Shown one piece after another: positions 11,470 through 22,682 of a DNA stretch of 64,000 nt; position 1 is the first letter of the stretch, and each line of letters starts with the position of its first letter. Under the pieces are notes generated by a model, which was not told where the DNA came from, searched no databases, and was given only the letters and a program-made list of their open reading frames with translations. Source of the stretch: Caprella mutica. Taxonomy: Eukaryota > Arthropoda > Malacostraca > Amphipoda > Caprellidae. The DNA lies in contig CANNZV010000115.1 of the NCBI GenBank assembly GCA_947561585.1, forward strand, positions 1 through 64,000. Reading direction: 5' to 3'. The position numbers and the translations under genes are program-made.

Positions 11470-11575
11470 TACTCGAAGACCATGTAGAGCATTCCCTCTG
11501 ACGAGTAGGTCTCTAGTAGCTCCACAATGTGGTCATGCTTCAGACTGTGGCAGATGGTGGCCTCCCTCTTCAGGT
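11470..11575 (-). CDS. CASK: CASK exon: kinase alpha-C helix to hinge
   Basis: Exon of 106 nt (phase 1 in, phase 2 out). It reads [20 protein letters not shown], then [15 protein letters not shown], the alpha-C helix through the hinge of the CASK kinase domain; vertebrate CASK has [20 protein letters not shown] in this position. The acceptor AG is at 11577-11576 and the donor GTGAGT at 11469-11464. The intron begins with a 15-nt match to the dispersed repeat seen near 19480, 22125, 34108 and 49850. The exon is unbroken and shows no array at its donor, unlike its downstream neighbour. Confidence 0.96.
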
Positions 11576-11744
11576 CTGAATGGAAAATATAAGAAATTAA
11601 GATTTGTAAAGATTGGTAGTAAGTCATTTTGTAGACAGCATTTATTGTATGCTAGATGAGAATGATTATTTGGTAATTTAGGTTGTTTATTTTTTTTTAA
11701 TTCCGAAGATTGCCTTTTGTTCATCAGTTAACAGTTTTAAAATA

Positions 11745-11815
11745 GTCATTATTTTCATTTCTAGTTGGCATCCATGATATCTGGAATGAAAATAAAATAA
11801 TTATTATATCGTTTT
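11745..11815. mobile_element. Isolated MITE core (TTGGCATCCATGATATC)
   Basis: Holds AGTTGGCATCCATGATATCT between short inverted flanks with AATAAT. It is the same core palindrome as in the copies at 3736 and 29965, without the family A arms. Confidence 0.5.
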
Positions 11816-12474
11816 AATGCCCTATGGCTATTCTAAATCGATTAACAAATAAACAGAAGGTAATTTCCAAAAGGAATAGAAAACGAAGAAACAGAACTAC
11901 AAATTAATCAGACTCATCTACCAAACAATCAATGCTGTCTACAAAATTACTACTTCGTGAAGAAGAAAATACAGGAAGAATGATATTTCTTTTGACTTCT
12001 TTATTTCATTGTTACAGTGTATTAAAAAATACTATATATCGTTCAACTTTATTTCTATTTTGAAAAATGTATGCATGAATAAAACAATAAATAAATTTAA
12101 TTTAATGACAGTATTAATAATAAATGTAATCAATAATGGTAAATAATTTCCTTAAATTAAATATATTCACAGACGATAACATTATTTTGTATTTTGACTT
12201 TTTACTATAACTTAATTTTATTAACATTTATATGTTTGTTTATACCTGTTATTCAAAACAAAATTAAATCACTATAAAATGTTCGTAACATTTAATTTAA
12301 GTATCTATTTTACATCAGAAAAGTTGTACATCCTTGAAATATTTTCAATACTTCCTAATTTTTATTACGTATGAATATCCATTAAATCAAGCCCCCTTAC
12401 AACATATTCAATAAATCATTATGTTCTAATTTTAGCTCGAGACAAGAATAGCCGGAATTCATAACTCATCTTCC

Positions 12475-12684
12475 ATGTCAAGAAGCTGCAGGAGCCACGA
12501 ATTAATATCCCATTCGATTGCACGACTAATTGAACTGTTCCAGACATATTGCACTCAAGTAGAGCTCTCCATGCATTTATTAGCGGATGCTACTCGTACG
12601 TTCAGGTCTAACGACGTTCTTGAGTGGCTAAATCGTTCCATATTCCCAAAAGGGGTTATATCAAACGGATGCTGTGATCTTTAG
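12475..12684 (+). other. Unassigned short open frame in CASK intron
   Basis: A GC-richer, non-repetitive island (12435-12720) in AT-rich intron DNA, with an open frame of 69 codons starting MSRSCRSHELISHS and containing RLIELFQTYCTQVEL. I do not recognise it. It may be a remnant of a transposon or processed gene, or chance. No donor or acceptor clearly brackets it. Confidence 0.2.
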
Positions 12685-13197
12685 ACCTGTCCCTTCCTAT
12701 GGGACATAGAAACTTAGTTTCAACTTAAATCATCTTTCGTGAAATGAAGGTAAAAGTTAATTTTGTGTAATTGTTCACTTTTAAAATGATCTACCATTCA
12801 TATCCGAACTTCTGTGCCTTTCATATGGCTTCCTTTTCACCGTATGCTCATTTAATTTGCTAATTTCAGCTGCCGAAAAGGAATTGTATTGGGGAAAAAA
12901 TCCAAATTTTGTCTCATTTCAAAAATCGGAGATAATTTTAATGACAATAATTTTTTGGAAAAGTGGAAGCAAATATCGTAGCAATTGTAAAATGAATGAA
13001 AAATAGATAAAAAATCGAATACAAATTTGGTTAACCTATTTAACATTAGAACCTGGGACCTGCGAAATGTTTACAGAGAATAAAGGAACAAACTAAAATG
13101 TATCGTCTCCACAACAATTACATTTCGGTTTCCGTGGTCTTATAAGAAATTCAAGGCGCTGTCTTCATTGTACAGATGTTTACATTTAAGAATCGAA

Positions 13198-13402
13198 TAA
13201 AATACGAATTATCAGTCAGTACTACATCTTCGGTCATATAAGAAAAAACAATATAAAAATAATTATTACACAGTGCTATCTAATACTTCTGCAAACCCGG
13301 GTTTGCAGAAGTATTAGATAGCACTGTGTAATAATTATTTTTATATTGTTTCTTCTTATATGACCGAAGATGTAGTACTGACCGATAATTCGTAAGTTAC
13401 CC
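13198..13402. mobile_element. Near-perfect palindromic MITE family A, copy 7
   Basis: Two arms of about 100 nt are almost exact reverse complements, meeting at AACCCGGGTT. The outer part is ACGAATTATCAGTCAGTACT and the inner part has ACACAGTGCTATCTAATACT. The left end lacks the first GGGTAAGTT bases. The same inner segment is found at 31302-31465 and 44326-44568. Confidence 0.93.
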
Positions 13403-13708
13403 TAATAGCCTTTATCAATGGTTGAATTTAAATAGAATGAGCGAAATTTTGTAAGCAAAATTTAGAATGATATGGGAATCAGGATACAGGAATGATACAT
13501 AAAATTAGTGATTACTTAATATTTAAAGACTGGAAATATAATATACCAGGTTCCTATTTATCTTCAGTGTTCATGTTAAATATGAGTTTATCAAAATATA
13601 ATTGAATCTTCAAATATGCAATTTTATGTAAACTAATTTTAAAAAAGCAGTTCTTTGGAAGATAAAAATCTCTCTAAACTTCCTAGTCTTAATCATCCTT
13701 TATCGAAT

Positions 13709-13849
13709 ATAATCACTACACTCACTATAATCACTATAACCAATCATTATATTCCCTATAATAACTATAATCACTACACTCATTATAATCACTATAACCA
13801 ATCATTATATTCCCTATAATAACTATAATCACTACACTCACTATAATCA
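13709..13849. repeat. Array of ACTATAATC repeats, distal part
   Basis: Short units ACTATAATCACTATAACC and variants, with a longer 64-bp period (two near-identical blocks). It continues at 14675-14768 after element E4; the two parts were one array before that insertion. Confidence 0.88.
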
Positions 13850-14673
13850 GGTATCCGGAAAAAATCCCCCGCGAGGAAAAAATTCCCCCGGAAAATATCC
13901 CCCGCGGAAATAATCCACCCGGAAAATATCCCTCAAGCTAAATTCATAATAAGGAACATAAAATTTATGAAATGTATACTGTATAGTCACTGTAGCTTTA
14001 GACTTGTAAAAGTGTAGAAGATAAAAAAGAGGTAGTATATAAATAAGTTTAATTTTGGATATAATAATATACGAAATTTTGTTTATGTTCAATACTTGTT
14101 TAGTTAAAATCAATTTATTGCTACATCGTTCGAATATTTCTGTGTCTTATTTGTCTATTGAGAGTTATACATGAATATCGCTAGTGGCTAATTGATTGTC
14201 ACAATCACCAAATGTATAGTTGAATTTAATTTAATTTTAAATGGGTAAATCTTCTACATCAAATTTTGTAATAAAACAATCATTTCAAGAATTTTGCTTG
14301 GAGCATTTCAGTGCTGGTAACATTCCTCTGAAGAATCGCAAATAACAAGATTTTTTGATGAGACTGCGCAACGTTGTAGAAAAATATTATAAGCTATTTA
14401 TAATATTTTTAAATAATACAGCCTATTTGGAATTTTCAGATTTTGTAACATTAGTTAGCTAGAGTCTAAAAAGTTTATATTTGTCTATTGAAACTGTTGT
14501 AATTAATTTGATAGTACAAGTAGGTACAAGATTTTCTTTCTGATATTGTCTTTTTCCTCTTTTGTAGGTATTTTTGGGAAAAAATGGATGAAAATATTTA
14601 TTTCATGTTCTATTTTTGACTCGAGGATATTCTTTCTTCGTTGATGCTTTCCGGGGGATGTTTTCCTAGACCC
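13850..14673. mobile_element. Element E4: inverted clusters of a CCCCGCGGAAA motif
   Basis: The left end is GGTATCCGGAAAAAATCCCC, with four to five copies of a GGAAAATATCCCCC-like motif. The right end, inverted, is GGGTCTAGGAAAACATCCCC. It is flanked by the direct repeat TATAATCA (13842-13849 and 14675-14682). Core AT-rich, no coding sequence recognised. Confidence 0.75.
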
Positions 14674-14674
14674 A

Positions 14675-14768
14675 TATAATCACTATAAACAATCACTATA
14701 ATCACTATAATAACTATAATCACTACACTCACTATAATCACTATAACCAGTCACTATAATCACTATAA
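14675..14768. repeat. Array of ACTATAATC repeats, proximal part at CASK donor
   Basis: Continuation of the array at 13709. On the minus strand it starts about 10 nt after the donor of the exon ending at 14782 and reads TATAGTGATTATAGTGACTG, with an internal ATAGTGAGTGTAG donor-like copy. Confidence 0.85.
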
Positions 14769-14781
14769 TATCTAAACGTAC

Positions 14782-14894
14782 CGTCAATGGATAGTCCCGG
14801 TGAACCGGTGAATTTCCCGACATCGATGATCTTCACGGCGAACTGCTGTCCCGTATCCCGATGAACGCAACGGCGAACGATGGAAAACGGACCC
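14782..14894 (-). CDS. CASK: CASK exon: kinase glycine loop and catalytic lysine
   Basis: Exon of 113 nt, entered in phase 2 (first G completes a Lys codon) and left in phase 1. It encodes [17 protein letters not shown], then [11 protein letters not shown] and TGSPGLSID. This matches the CASK N-lobe: the end of the glycine-rich loop, the VAIK-type lysine (AVK) and the conserved SPGLS stretch. The acceptor is CTATTTCAG at 14895-14896 and the donor is GTACGT at 14781-14780. The preceding exon with the N-terminal MADDDVLFEDVYELC-like segment was not found in the window. On the intron side the donor is followed within a few bases by an array of TATAGTGAT-like repeats, which continues to 14675 and, beyond an inserted element, to 13709. 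Confidence 0.95.
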
Positions 14895-15093
14895 CTGAAA
14901 TAGAGGGGACACATTAGAGGGGGGAATGAGAGGGGGAGGGGGCAGCAAAAGGTAAGAAAATAAATACTTATTTTTTTAATTATTTTTATAATTTCTTTAT
15001 ATTGATATTACAAACAAAATATATGTATCTCTAATATTGAATAATACGTTTTTTACATCAACACAAAATCAATTCACATATAAATCAATAATC

Positions 15094-15274
15094 GGGTAAA
15101 TTACGAATTATCGGTCAGTTTCACATCTTCGGTCATATAAGAAAAAACGTTATTATAATTGATATCATATTACTCATGTATTCTAATTAATATAAAAATA
15201 AAATAACAATTATAATAACGTTTTTTCTTACATGACCGAAGATGTGAAACTGACCGATAATTCGTAACTTACCC
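15094..15274. mobile_element. Foldback MITE family A, copy 8
   Basis: Arms GGGTAAATTACGAATTATCG and the inverted GGTAAGTTACGAATTATCGG; both arms include CACATCTTCGGTCATATAAG-type sequence. Loop AT-rich. Confidence 0.93.
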
Positions 15275-15835
15275 TATATTTAAAAAAGCACTTCTCAGTT
15301 AGAACTGCTAAAGAAAATTACACAAGAAATAAAATATGTATTTATATTATAAACAAATCATTGAGCAGTAATGCATTTTACAGCACTTTTTAAAAAAGGT
15401 TTATTTATACTTAAATGTAAACAGCTGACATCAATAGAAACTTTTTAATCATTAATATTACATTTACCATTGCACTATTATATAGTATTTAAAATTATGT
15501 ATATATAAAAGATGTAGTAATATTCTTGCTATTGAAATCATATCGTTTGAACATTTTCTATTAAGTACATTTATCTTACTCTTATTCTTCCATGTTCATC
15601 CACTTTTGTCTATCTCTCTTTTAAACAATTTATTGTTTTTATTTACTAATGTTTGGATCTTTCATCATGTTATGTTCCATATTAAAAGGACGAAGAAATA
15701 CTCTTTAATTACGTTAATTCTCATCAAAGAAGATTTATAGGAAACTTGTACCCTCTTTTATTTAGTTCATTGAACTCGGCTTATTTTTATCGCATTTTCT
15801 ACTGATTATTATTTACTTACATATACTAAAAGTAT

Positions 15836-15858
15836 ATATATATATATATATATATATT
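15836..15858. repeat. TA dinucleotide microsatellite
   Basis: About eleven uninterrupted TA units. Confidence 0.9.
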
Positions 15859-17527
15859 ACTTACATTACTAAAAGATGCAACGTAATAAAATTACCTTGC
15901 TTGCTTCTATTAGATCTATCGATATTCATATCTATATTTATCTATTGAATTTATTCTTTATTGGAAAAAATCAATAAAAAATTTTTACAACAATCAATTA
16001 TAAAATACAAAAACACTTAAAAAGTACAAAAATATAAGATTTCAAGCCATGGTATACATTCAATGAACTTTTCGGGCAACTCAAGTTAATAAAACAAAAT
16101 AGAAATGAATTAATAGCATGATCTAAATCTAACTCATATATGGAATATATTGAGTACCTGTACATTCAAACGCTACTTCAAATCATTATTTCACAGTTTC
16201 TTACATTTAATAACTAATTCTGTCATCAATATTATCATCAGAAATCTCTTTTATATCTCCTCCGTCATAACATGTCTTTGATCTAAGCAGAACATGGAAA
16301 TAGAGTAAACCTCTAAAATCACAAACAAGCTTCTGTGCAATCTCTCTAATGTTCGTAAAATGTTCAGCCAAACCCTCCATGTGATATTTATATGACTTTG
16401 AATACTGTTTATTGTGTCTTTCGAGCCTTTATTCGACAGTTGTGTTTTGGTTACGGCAATTCACGTCATACCGGATGAAGTAAATGTCACGAATCTTAAG
16501 AATAACACGGGGAAACGAATCTAATAAACGGGAAAACTGTATAAAATGAGAGTTTAGATAAACAGGATTGATATAATAATCAGTTCGACTTCGAAATTGC
16601 CTAATTAATGATACACAATTTTGTTGAAAAATTATGTATTTATACTATTTTGTTTACTAACCATTTTTTTCTAAGATATGCTCATTTAAACTTAATACAT
16701 GATGTTATAATTTAAATTAATGACACAAATTAAGAAACCGATCTGTGAAAAATTAGCATACTTCAGATTTGCCATTATTGAAATTAACGAGCGAATTTAG
16801 TACAATAAAAAAATTGAATTAGGTTATATTTTCATAAGATAAATAATATTACTATATATCACTTCAGTCAATAATATTCCCATAGTGAACTGTATGCTGA
16901 AGAAGCAGGAATTATTTGAAATATACGTAATAAAGCTTGCAGGAAATATAATTTTTCGAACAAAAGAAAATGGTATTTATTTTTACTTTTAAATATCTTT
17001 CTTTTGTTTCAGATATATACTTTGCAATGTAAAAATCTATTTCTAATTCTAAGTTTCAGGTAAATTATTGTTAATTACAATTCACAATCATAAAAATGAC
17101 ATGAGAATAAAAAATCAATGAATTGTATCACCACCTTTCAAAAAATCTATGGTAATTTCTATTTTAAACTGTTTATTTCTTTATTGTTTATTTCTTTATC
17201 TCAAACATACTGCAGCAAGTGATATTTTGCTTATTATAATAATTTTAATTTTAAATGGTATAATTCTTTATTTATATATATTTCAAACATAAGCAGCTTT
17301 TATTGAATAAAAATAGTGACATTTTGCTTATTCTACTTAACAAATAAATATAAATAACACAAATAACACATTTATCTTATAATTAATTAATACATAATAG
17401 ACTGTAAGGACTTATTTAATTCTTCCGTAAATTGATATCTTTACATTTTAACTCTTTGTTAATAAATCATGTTCTACATTTCTGCACCAAAAAAAAATGA
17501 TTTGTCGACCAATAATTTATAGTCTGA

Positions 17528-18005
17528 CTGTATCTTGGATACGATAGCTATCGTATCTAGGATACGATAGCTATCGTATCTAGGATACTATATCTATCGT
17601 ATCTAGGATACTATATTTATCGTATCTAGGATATGATAGCTATCATATCTAGGATACTATATTTATTGTATCTAGGATACTATATCTATCATATCTAGGA
17701 TACTATATCTATCGTCTCTAGGATACTATATCTATCGTATCTAGGATACCATATCTATCGTATCTAGGATACTATATCTATCGTATCTAAGATACAATAG
17801 CTATCATATCTAGTATACTATATCTATCGTATCTAGAATACTATATCTATCGTATCTAGGATACTATATCTATCGTATCTAGGATACTATATCTATCGTA
17901 TCTAGGACATCATATCTTTCGTATCTAGGATACTATATCTATCGTATCTAGGATACCATATCTATCGTATCTAGGATACCATATCTATCGTATCCAGGAT
18001 CGTAT
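17528..18005. repeat. 23-bp array (ATCTAGGATACTATATCTAT)
   Basis: About 20 units of roughly 23 bp containing GTATCTAGGATACTATATC. Each holds two short palindromes, ATACGATAGCTATCGTAT in the first units and GTATCTAGGATAC. Divergence is higher in the first third. Confidence 0.93.
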
Positions 18006-18383
18006 CATTAGAGTTCAATTCAATTGAAAAATAAGAGTAAGGTATAGTCCTTATTTATTCAGTGAATCAAAATAAGAGCAAGCTATATTAACAGAGTTTC
18101 CCAATCATTTTCCTATAGGATTGTTATACTCAAAAACAACACAACTTGTTATTCAAATGGTAACAAAATATTGGCAACGATTTAAAAATATTTGGGCATT
18201 TTTGTTTCATATCTATTTTATAATATTGGGGCTTTATTACAAAAGAAACATCGTTAGCCGGGGAAATAACTCATAAAATGCAGCCAAACATTGGAGCAAA
18301 TAATTACCTCCCCTAAATTGCGGATAGTTTCCACTGGTGAAGATTTAACAGACAGCAGTACAGGAAATTAAAGAACTGCACGG

Positions 18384-18560
18384 ATGAGGTGGAGAGAAAT
18401 CAAATGATTAGTTCTAGCAGAGATAAATGGCAGGAGAAGAGATAGATGGAGAGGAGGTAATAGAGATAGAGAGATGGAAGAGAGAGAAAGAGATGAGATG
18501 GAAGAGGTAGAAGGAGAAGGAATAGTAGAAATAGAGAAATAGTAGAAAAAGAGATAGTAC
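18384..18560. repeat. Polypurine (GA-rich) tract
   Basis: Strand-asymmetric GAGA/GATA-rich DNA of about 180 nt, for example AGAGATAGAGAGATGGAAGA. Low complexity without a fixed period. Confidence 0.8.
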
Positions 18561-18837
18561 ACAGTGAGAGATGGCAAATATACATATAAAGAAATGCTAT
18601 TCGAATATTAATTTAATTTATTCGCTAAATCATAACATTCCATAGTAAAATCATTAGGACAAAAATTTAACAGTAGTTACATGAAAAATTATATATAATA
18701 CAAGATATCGAATTATTTCACATTAAAAATAATTCCAAACTATTCCACAATAACAGCTGTGTGTCGCGGTGGAAAGTGTTTAAAGTAAACTGAAGGCGGT
18801 AATGGAATGCAAAGGGGGACATTTTGAATAAAATTAA

Positions 18838-19520
18838 TAATTTTGCAGTTTCAGAGGATAGCGCTAGGGTTATGCTCTTCAACTACGAGGTCTTAGAATT
18901 TTGTATTTGGTAGACTCGTAGGCTTCATTTACTATCACCTCTTCATTTTCCTCTTATATATTGTGTTAGGTATACTCGTAGGCTTCATTTACTATCACCT
19001 CTTCATTTTCCTCTTATATATTGTGTTGGGTATACTCGTAGGCTTCATTTACTATCACCTCTTCATTTTCCTCTTATATATTGTGTTAGGTATACTCGTA
19101 GGCTTCATTTACTATCACCTCTTCATTTTCCTCTTATATATTGTGTTAGGTATACTCGTAGCCTTCATTTACTATCACCTCTTCATTTTCCTCTTATATA
19201 TTGTGTTAGGTACACTCGTAGGCTTCATTTACTATCACCTCTTCATTTTCCTCTTATATATTGTGTTAGGTACACTCGTAGGCTTCATTTATTATCACCT
19301 CTTCATTTTCCTCTTCCATACGGGAGTGCAGCACCCGGTGCTTGTGTCACGTTTTGTCACATTCCTTGGTAAGTGACTGCATTCACGGAGTAGCTTTTCT
19401 GAATCCATGAGCATTGTCACCAACTGATGGTGAGTGACTTTGTTCATAGGGCCACTTTCCTTTGTGACGGCTTCTTCCAGTCCCTTGTATTTAATTTACT
19501 TTTGAGGTTAGCGATATAAC
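18838..19520 (+). mobile_element. Dispersed element family R1, copy A (with 60-bp array)
   Basis: Starts GGATAGCGCTAGGGTTATGC, runs through a 60-bp array, then AGTGCAGCACCCGGTGCTTG, CATTCCTTGGTAAGTGACTG, and ends around CCAGTCCCTTGTATTTAATT. Inverted or partial copies are at 28083, 22085, 33998 and 49810. No coding sequence. Confidence 0.85.
18903..19316 (+). repeat. 60-bp array within R1 copy A
   Basis: Seven units of exactly 60 bp with ACTCGTAGGCTTCATTTACT and CACCTCTTCATTTTCCTC, nearly identical. The same unit in inverted orientation forms the array at 28152-28528. The 60-bp period keeps a frame open, giving a meaningless hydrophobic ORF. Confidence 0.96.
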
Positions 19521-20149
19521 CTTTAGTTCCGAAATGAACATTAAACCCTAGTAATAAATTAGCCATGCATATTAGTTCTTAGAGTATTTGATATTATTAT
19601 TGTTTATGGTTAATTCTCAAATGTATGAAACAGTTGTTGATTTCTTTTTTATAATCTGAAATGCATAAAAATAAAATATTATGATATATAAAAGTGAATA
19701 TTTTTCATGAAAATATATTTTTTTTTTAAATAATAGAAAATATTTTTCGAAAATATTCTTTTTTTATAATGTACAAGTGGAAAATATTAGATATTTTAAA
19801 AAGTTCAATCATTCAAACTCAAAAGAAATAACCGATGTACATAAAAAGCAATAATACAACATATTTTAACTAAATAGATGCTAACACATAATACTAATAT
19901 TGATACGATAGCTATAGTATTCAAGATATGATACCTTATACCTTTACGTCATTCACAAAAAGAACAACAAATGGCCAGTGTTACGGTGCACTTTTTGAAT
20001 ATTTCGACTAAACTTTTCTCCTTAGTTCAATATTTGGTCCCAATCCCCTAATTAAGTTCTTAAATTGCTAATGGGATCATTTTTGAAGTCTCAATATCAC
20101 TATTTCGAAAGACGGGCTTGGGACGATAGAATTATGAGCCATTGAGCTG
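19521..20149. other. AT-rich DNA, nothing recognised
   Basis: Unique-looking AT-rich sequence between R1 copy A and the 25-bp array; no exon or element could be supported. Confidence 0.6.
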
Positions 20150-21215
20150 CTTGGGAGTAGACTTAGACTGTTGTTTGATAGGTAGACTTAGACTGTTGTT
20201 TGATAGGTAGACTTAGACTGTTGTTTGATAGGTAGACTTAGACTGTAGCTTGATAGGTAGACTTAGACTGTAGCTTGATAGGTAGACTTAGACTGTTACT
20301 TGATACTTAGACTGTAGCTTGATAGGTAGACTTAGACTGTAGCTTGATAGGTAGACTTAGACTGTAACTTGATAGGTAGACTTAGACTGTAACTTGATAG
20401 GTAGACTTAGACTGTAGCTTGATGGGTAGACTTAGACTGTAGATTGATAGGTAGACTTAGACTGTAGCTTGATAGGTAGACTTAGACTGTAGCTTTATAG
20501 GTAGACTTAGACTGTAGCTTGATAGGTAGACTTAGACTGTAGCTTGATGGGTAGACTTAGACTGTAGATTGATAGGTAGACTTAGACTGTAGCTTTATAG
20601 GTAGACTTAGACTGTAGCTTGATAGGTAGACTTAGACTGTAGCTTGATAGGTAGACTTAGACTGTAGCTTGATAGGTAGACTTAGACTGTAGCTTGATAG
20701 GTAGACTTAGACTGTAGCTTGAAAGGTAGACTTAGACTGTTACTTGATAGGTAGACTTAGACTGTAGCTTGATAGGTAGACTTAGACTGTAGCTTGATAG
20801 GTAGACTTAGACTGTAGCTTGATAGGTAGACTTAGACTGTTACTTGATAGGTAGACTTAGACTGTAGATTGATAGGTAGACTTAGACTGTAGCTTAATAG
20901 GTAGACTTAGACTGTAGCTTGATAGGTAGACTTAGACTGTAGCTTGATAGGTAGACTTAGACTGTAGCTTGATAGGTAGACTTAGACTGTAGCTTGATAG
21001 GTAGACTTAGACTGTAGCTTTATAGGTAGACTTAGACTGTAGCTTGATAGGTAGACTTAGACTGTAGCTTGATAGATAGACTTAGACTGTAGCTTGATAT
21101 GTAGACTTAGACTGTTGCTTGATAGGTAGACTTAGACTGTAGCTTGATAGGTAGACTTAGACTGTAGCTTGAAAGGTAGACTTAGACTGTAGATTAATAG
21201 GTAGACTTAGACAGT
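20150..21215. repeat. 25-bp array (GGTAGACTTAGACTGTAGCT)
   Basis: About 42 units of 25 bp, containing GGTAGACTTAGACTGTAGCT and TGATA. One shortened unit lies near 20305. Variation is mainly at GTAGCTTGATA, with TT, TA and AT forms. Confidence 0.96.
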
Positions 21216-21560
21216 TACATAAAATTTTAAAAAAATACTTGATGTTTATATAATAATACATATTATCTGTAAATGGCAAATTATATTAACTTATCCAATT
21301 TTATTTACTTCCATATTTACGCCAGAATTTCACATAAATAATAATAACTTTAATAACTCAAATAAATTAATAAATAAAGGAAGTAAGATCCATTTGCCTG
21401 ATTAAATGTTTACCTTCTTGTTTATTTAAGTATAGGTTTAATTAGTCCTTTCCAGTCTTCTACCTGCTTTTTATAGGGCAGACTAATAGGAAAATATTAT
21501 ACCTACATTACTGAGTCGTTTTGTCTTTTTTTATATAACGTGATTAAATGAAACTGGAGG

Positions 21561-21650
21561 GAAAGTTGTGGTGGTTCACAGAAGATTAAAGTCTACCCCC
21601 CTCACCCCCTCTTAATCTTCTATGGCCCACTAAGAAACTTTTTCTTAGTC
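21561..21650. mobile_element. Short foldback (AGAAGATTAA type), copy 2
   Basis: GTGGTTCACAGAAGATTAA and TTAATCTTCTATGGCCCAC form inverted arms around a C-rich loop (CCCCCCTCACCCCCTC). Related to the foldback at 11361-11436. Confidence 0.65.
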
Positions 21651-22084
21651 AGAAAGTGGTTCAGTGTGGGGGTATGAGTGGCAAGTGGCTATATCTTCCA
21701 CTGCAGTGCAATAATAATAAAAGTACCCGTTTCCCCGCGTCAAGCCCGAACATATCACTCTTCATGTCGTCTACCGACATTCATTCGAATATTGTCCAAT
21801 ATTTTGTATCAACACATGATGTACGAAATCCAAGCTAAATCTAAGTAAATATATCGACACTGTGGATATATTTCGAAATGGAAAATACGATGACAACGTG
21901 TCAACGAAAATAAAATATTATTTTAAATCGACTCAATATGGTCTGTATTTTGCAATGAATTATGTATAACTATATTTCGTACACTGGGAATAATGTTATG
22001 AATTTTTGAAGGGAAAATTCATCAGAAAACTTATTTCGATAAGAACAACTTTTGATAATTAATTTATAGTGGGCTTATCTTCTG

Positions 22085-22195
22085 TTTAGGAATCAAATGT
22101 CATATCACTGATGTCAAAAGGAAATTAAATACAAGGGACTGGGAGAAACAGTCAGAAGGGAAAGTGGCTCCGTGAACAAAGTCACCTACCATGCA
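22085..22195 (-). mobile_element. Dispersed element R1, partial copy D
   Basis: Inverted copy of the R1 right part: TTAAATACAAGGGACTGGGA, then GAAAGTGGCTCCGTGAACAA. The 12-bp array that follows begins within this copy, at the point where other copies read ATGAGCATTGTCACC. Confidence 0.75.
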
Positions 22196-22209
22196 CCTTT
22201 CAGTGACAA

Positions 22210-22488
22210 TATGAGCATCATAATGAGCATCATAATGAGCATCATAATGAACATCATAATGAGCATCATAATGAACATCATAATGAACATCATAATGAAC
22301 ATCATAATGAGCATCATAATGAACATCATAATGAACATCATAATGAACATCATAATGAGCATCATAATGAACATCATAATGAACATCATAATGAACATCA
22401 TAATGAACATCATAATGAACATCATAATGAACATCATAATGAACATCATAATGAACATCATAATGAGCATCATAATGAGCATCATAAT
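22210..22488. repeat. 12-bp array (ATGAACATCATA)
   Basis: About 23 units of 12 bp alternating ATGAACATCATA and ATGAGCATCATA. It lies inside or next to R1 copy D and probably grew from its ATGAGCAT segment. Confidence 0.95.
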
Positions 22489-22682
22489 GGTATATGAGGA
22501 CAATAACTCAAAGAAGGGAAAAAGTCACCGGAAGTGCATTTGCAGTGCATGTTTTTCGGGCAAGAGTCAGGAAGTTGCAGTCGAAGTTATACTTTAATCC
22601 GATGCAAATTGACAACATTGACAGATGAAATGCGATGAATGATTGCGTACGAGATAAAATGTTACATTAAAGGGTAAAATAC

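Larger units (their letters stand above)
14895..17527. other. AT-rich upstream DNA with one MITE and a TA microsatellite
   Basis: Apart from the MITE at 15094 and the TA run at 15836, this stretch shows no supported feature. The missing first coding exon of CASK was looked for here and not found. Confidence 0.6.

Noticed and set aside
18368..18585. Minus-strand Ser/Leu-rich open frames
   Set aside because: Translation of a polypurine tract; low complexity.
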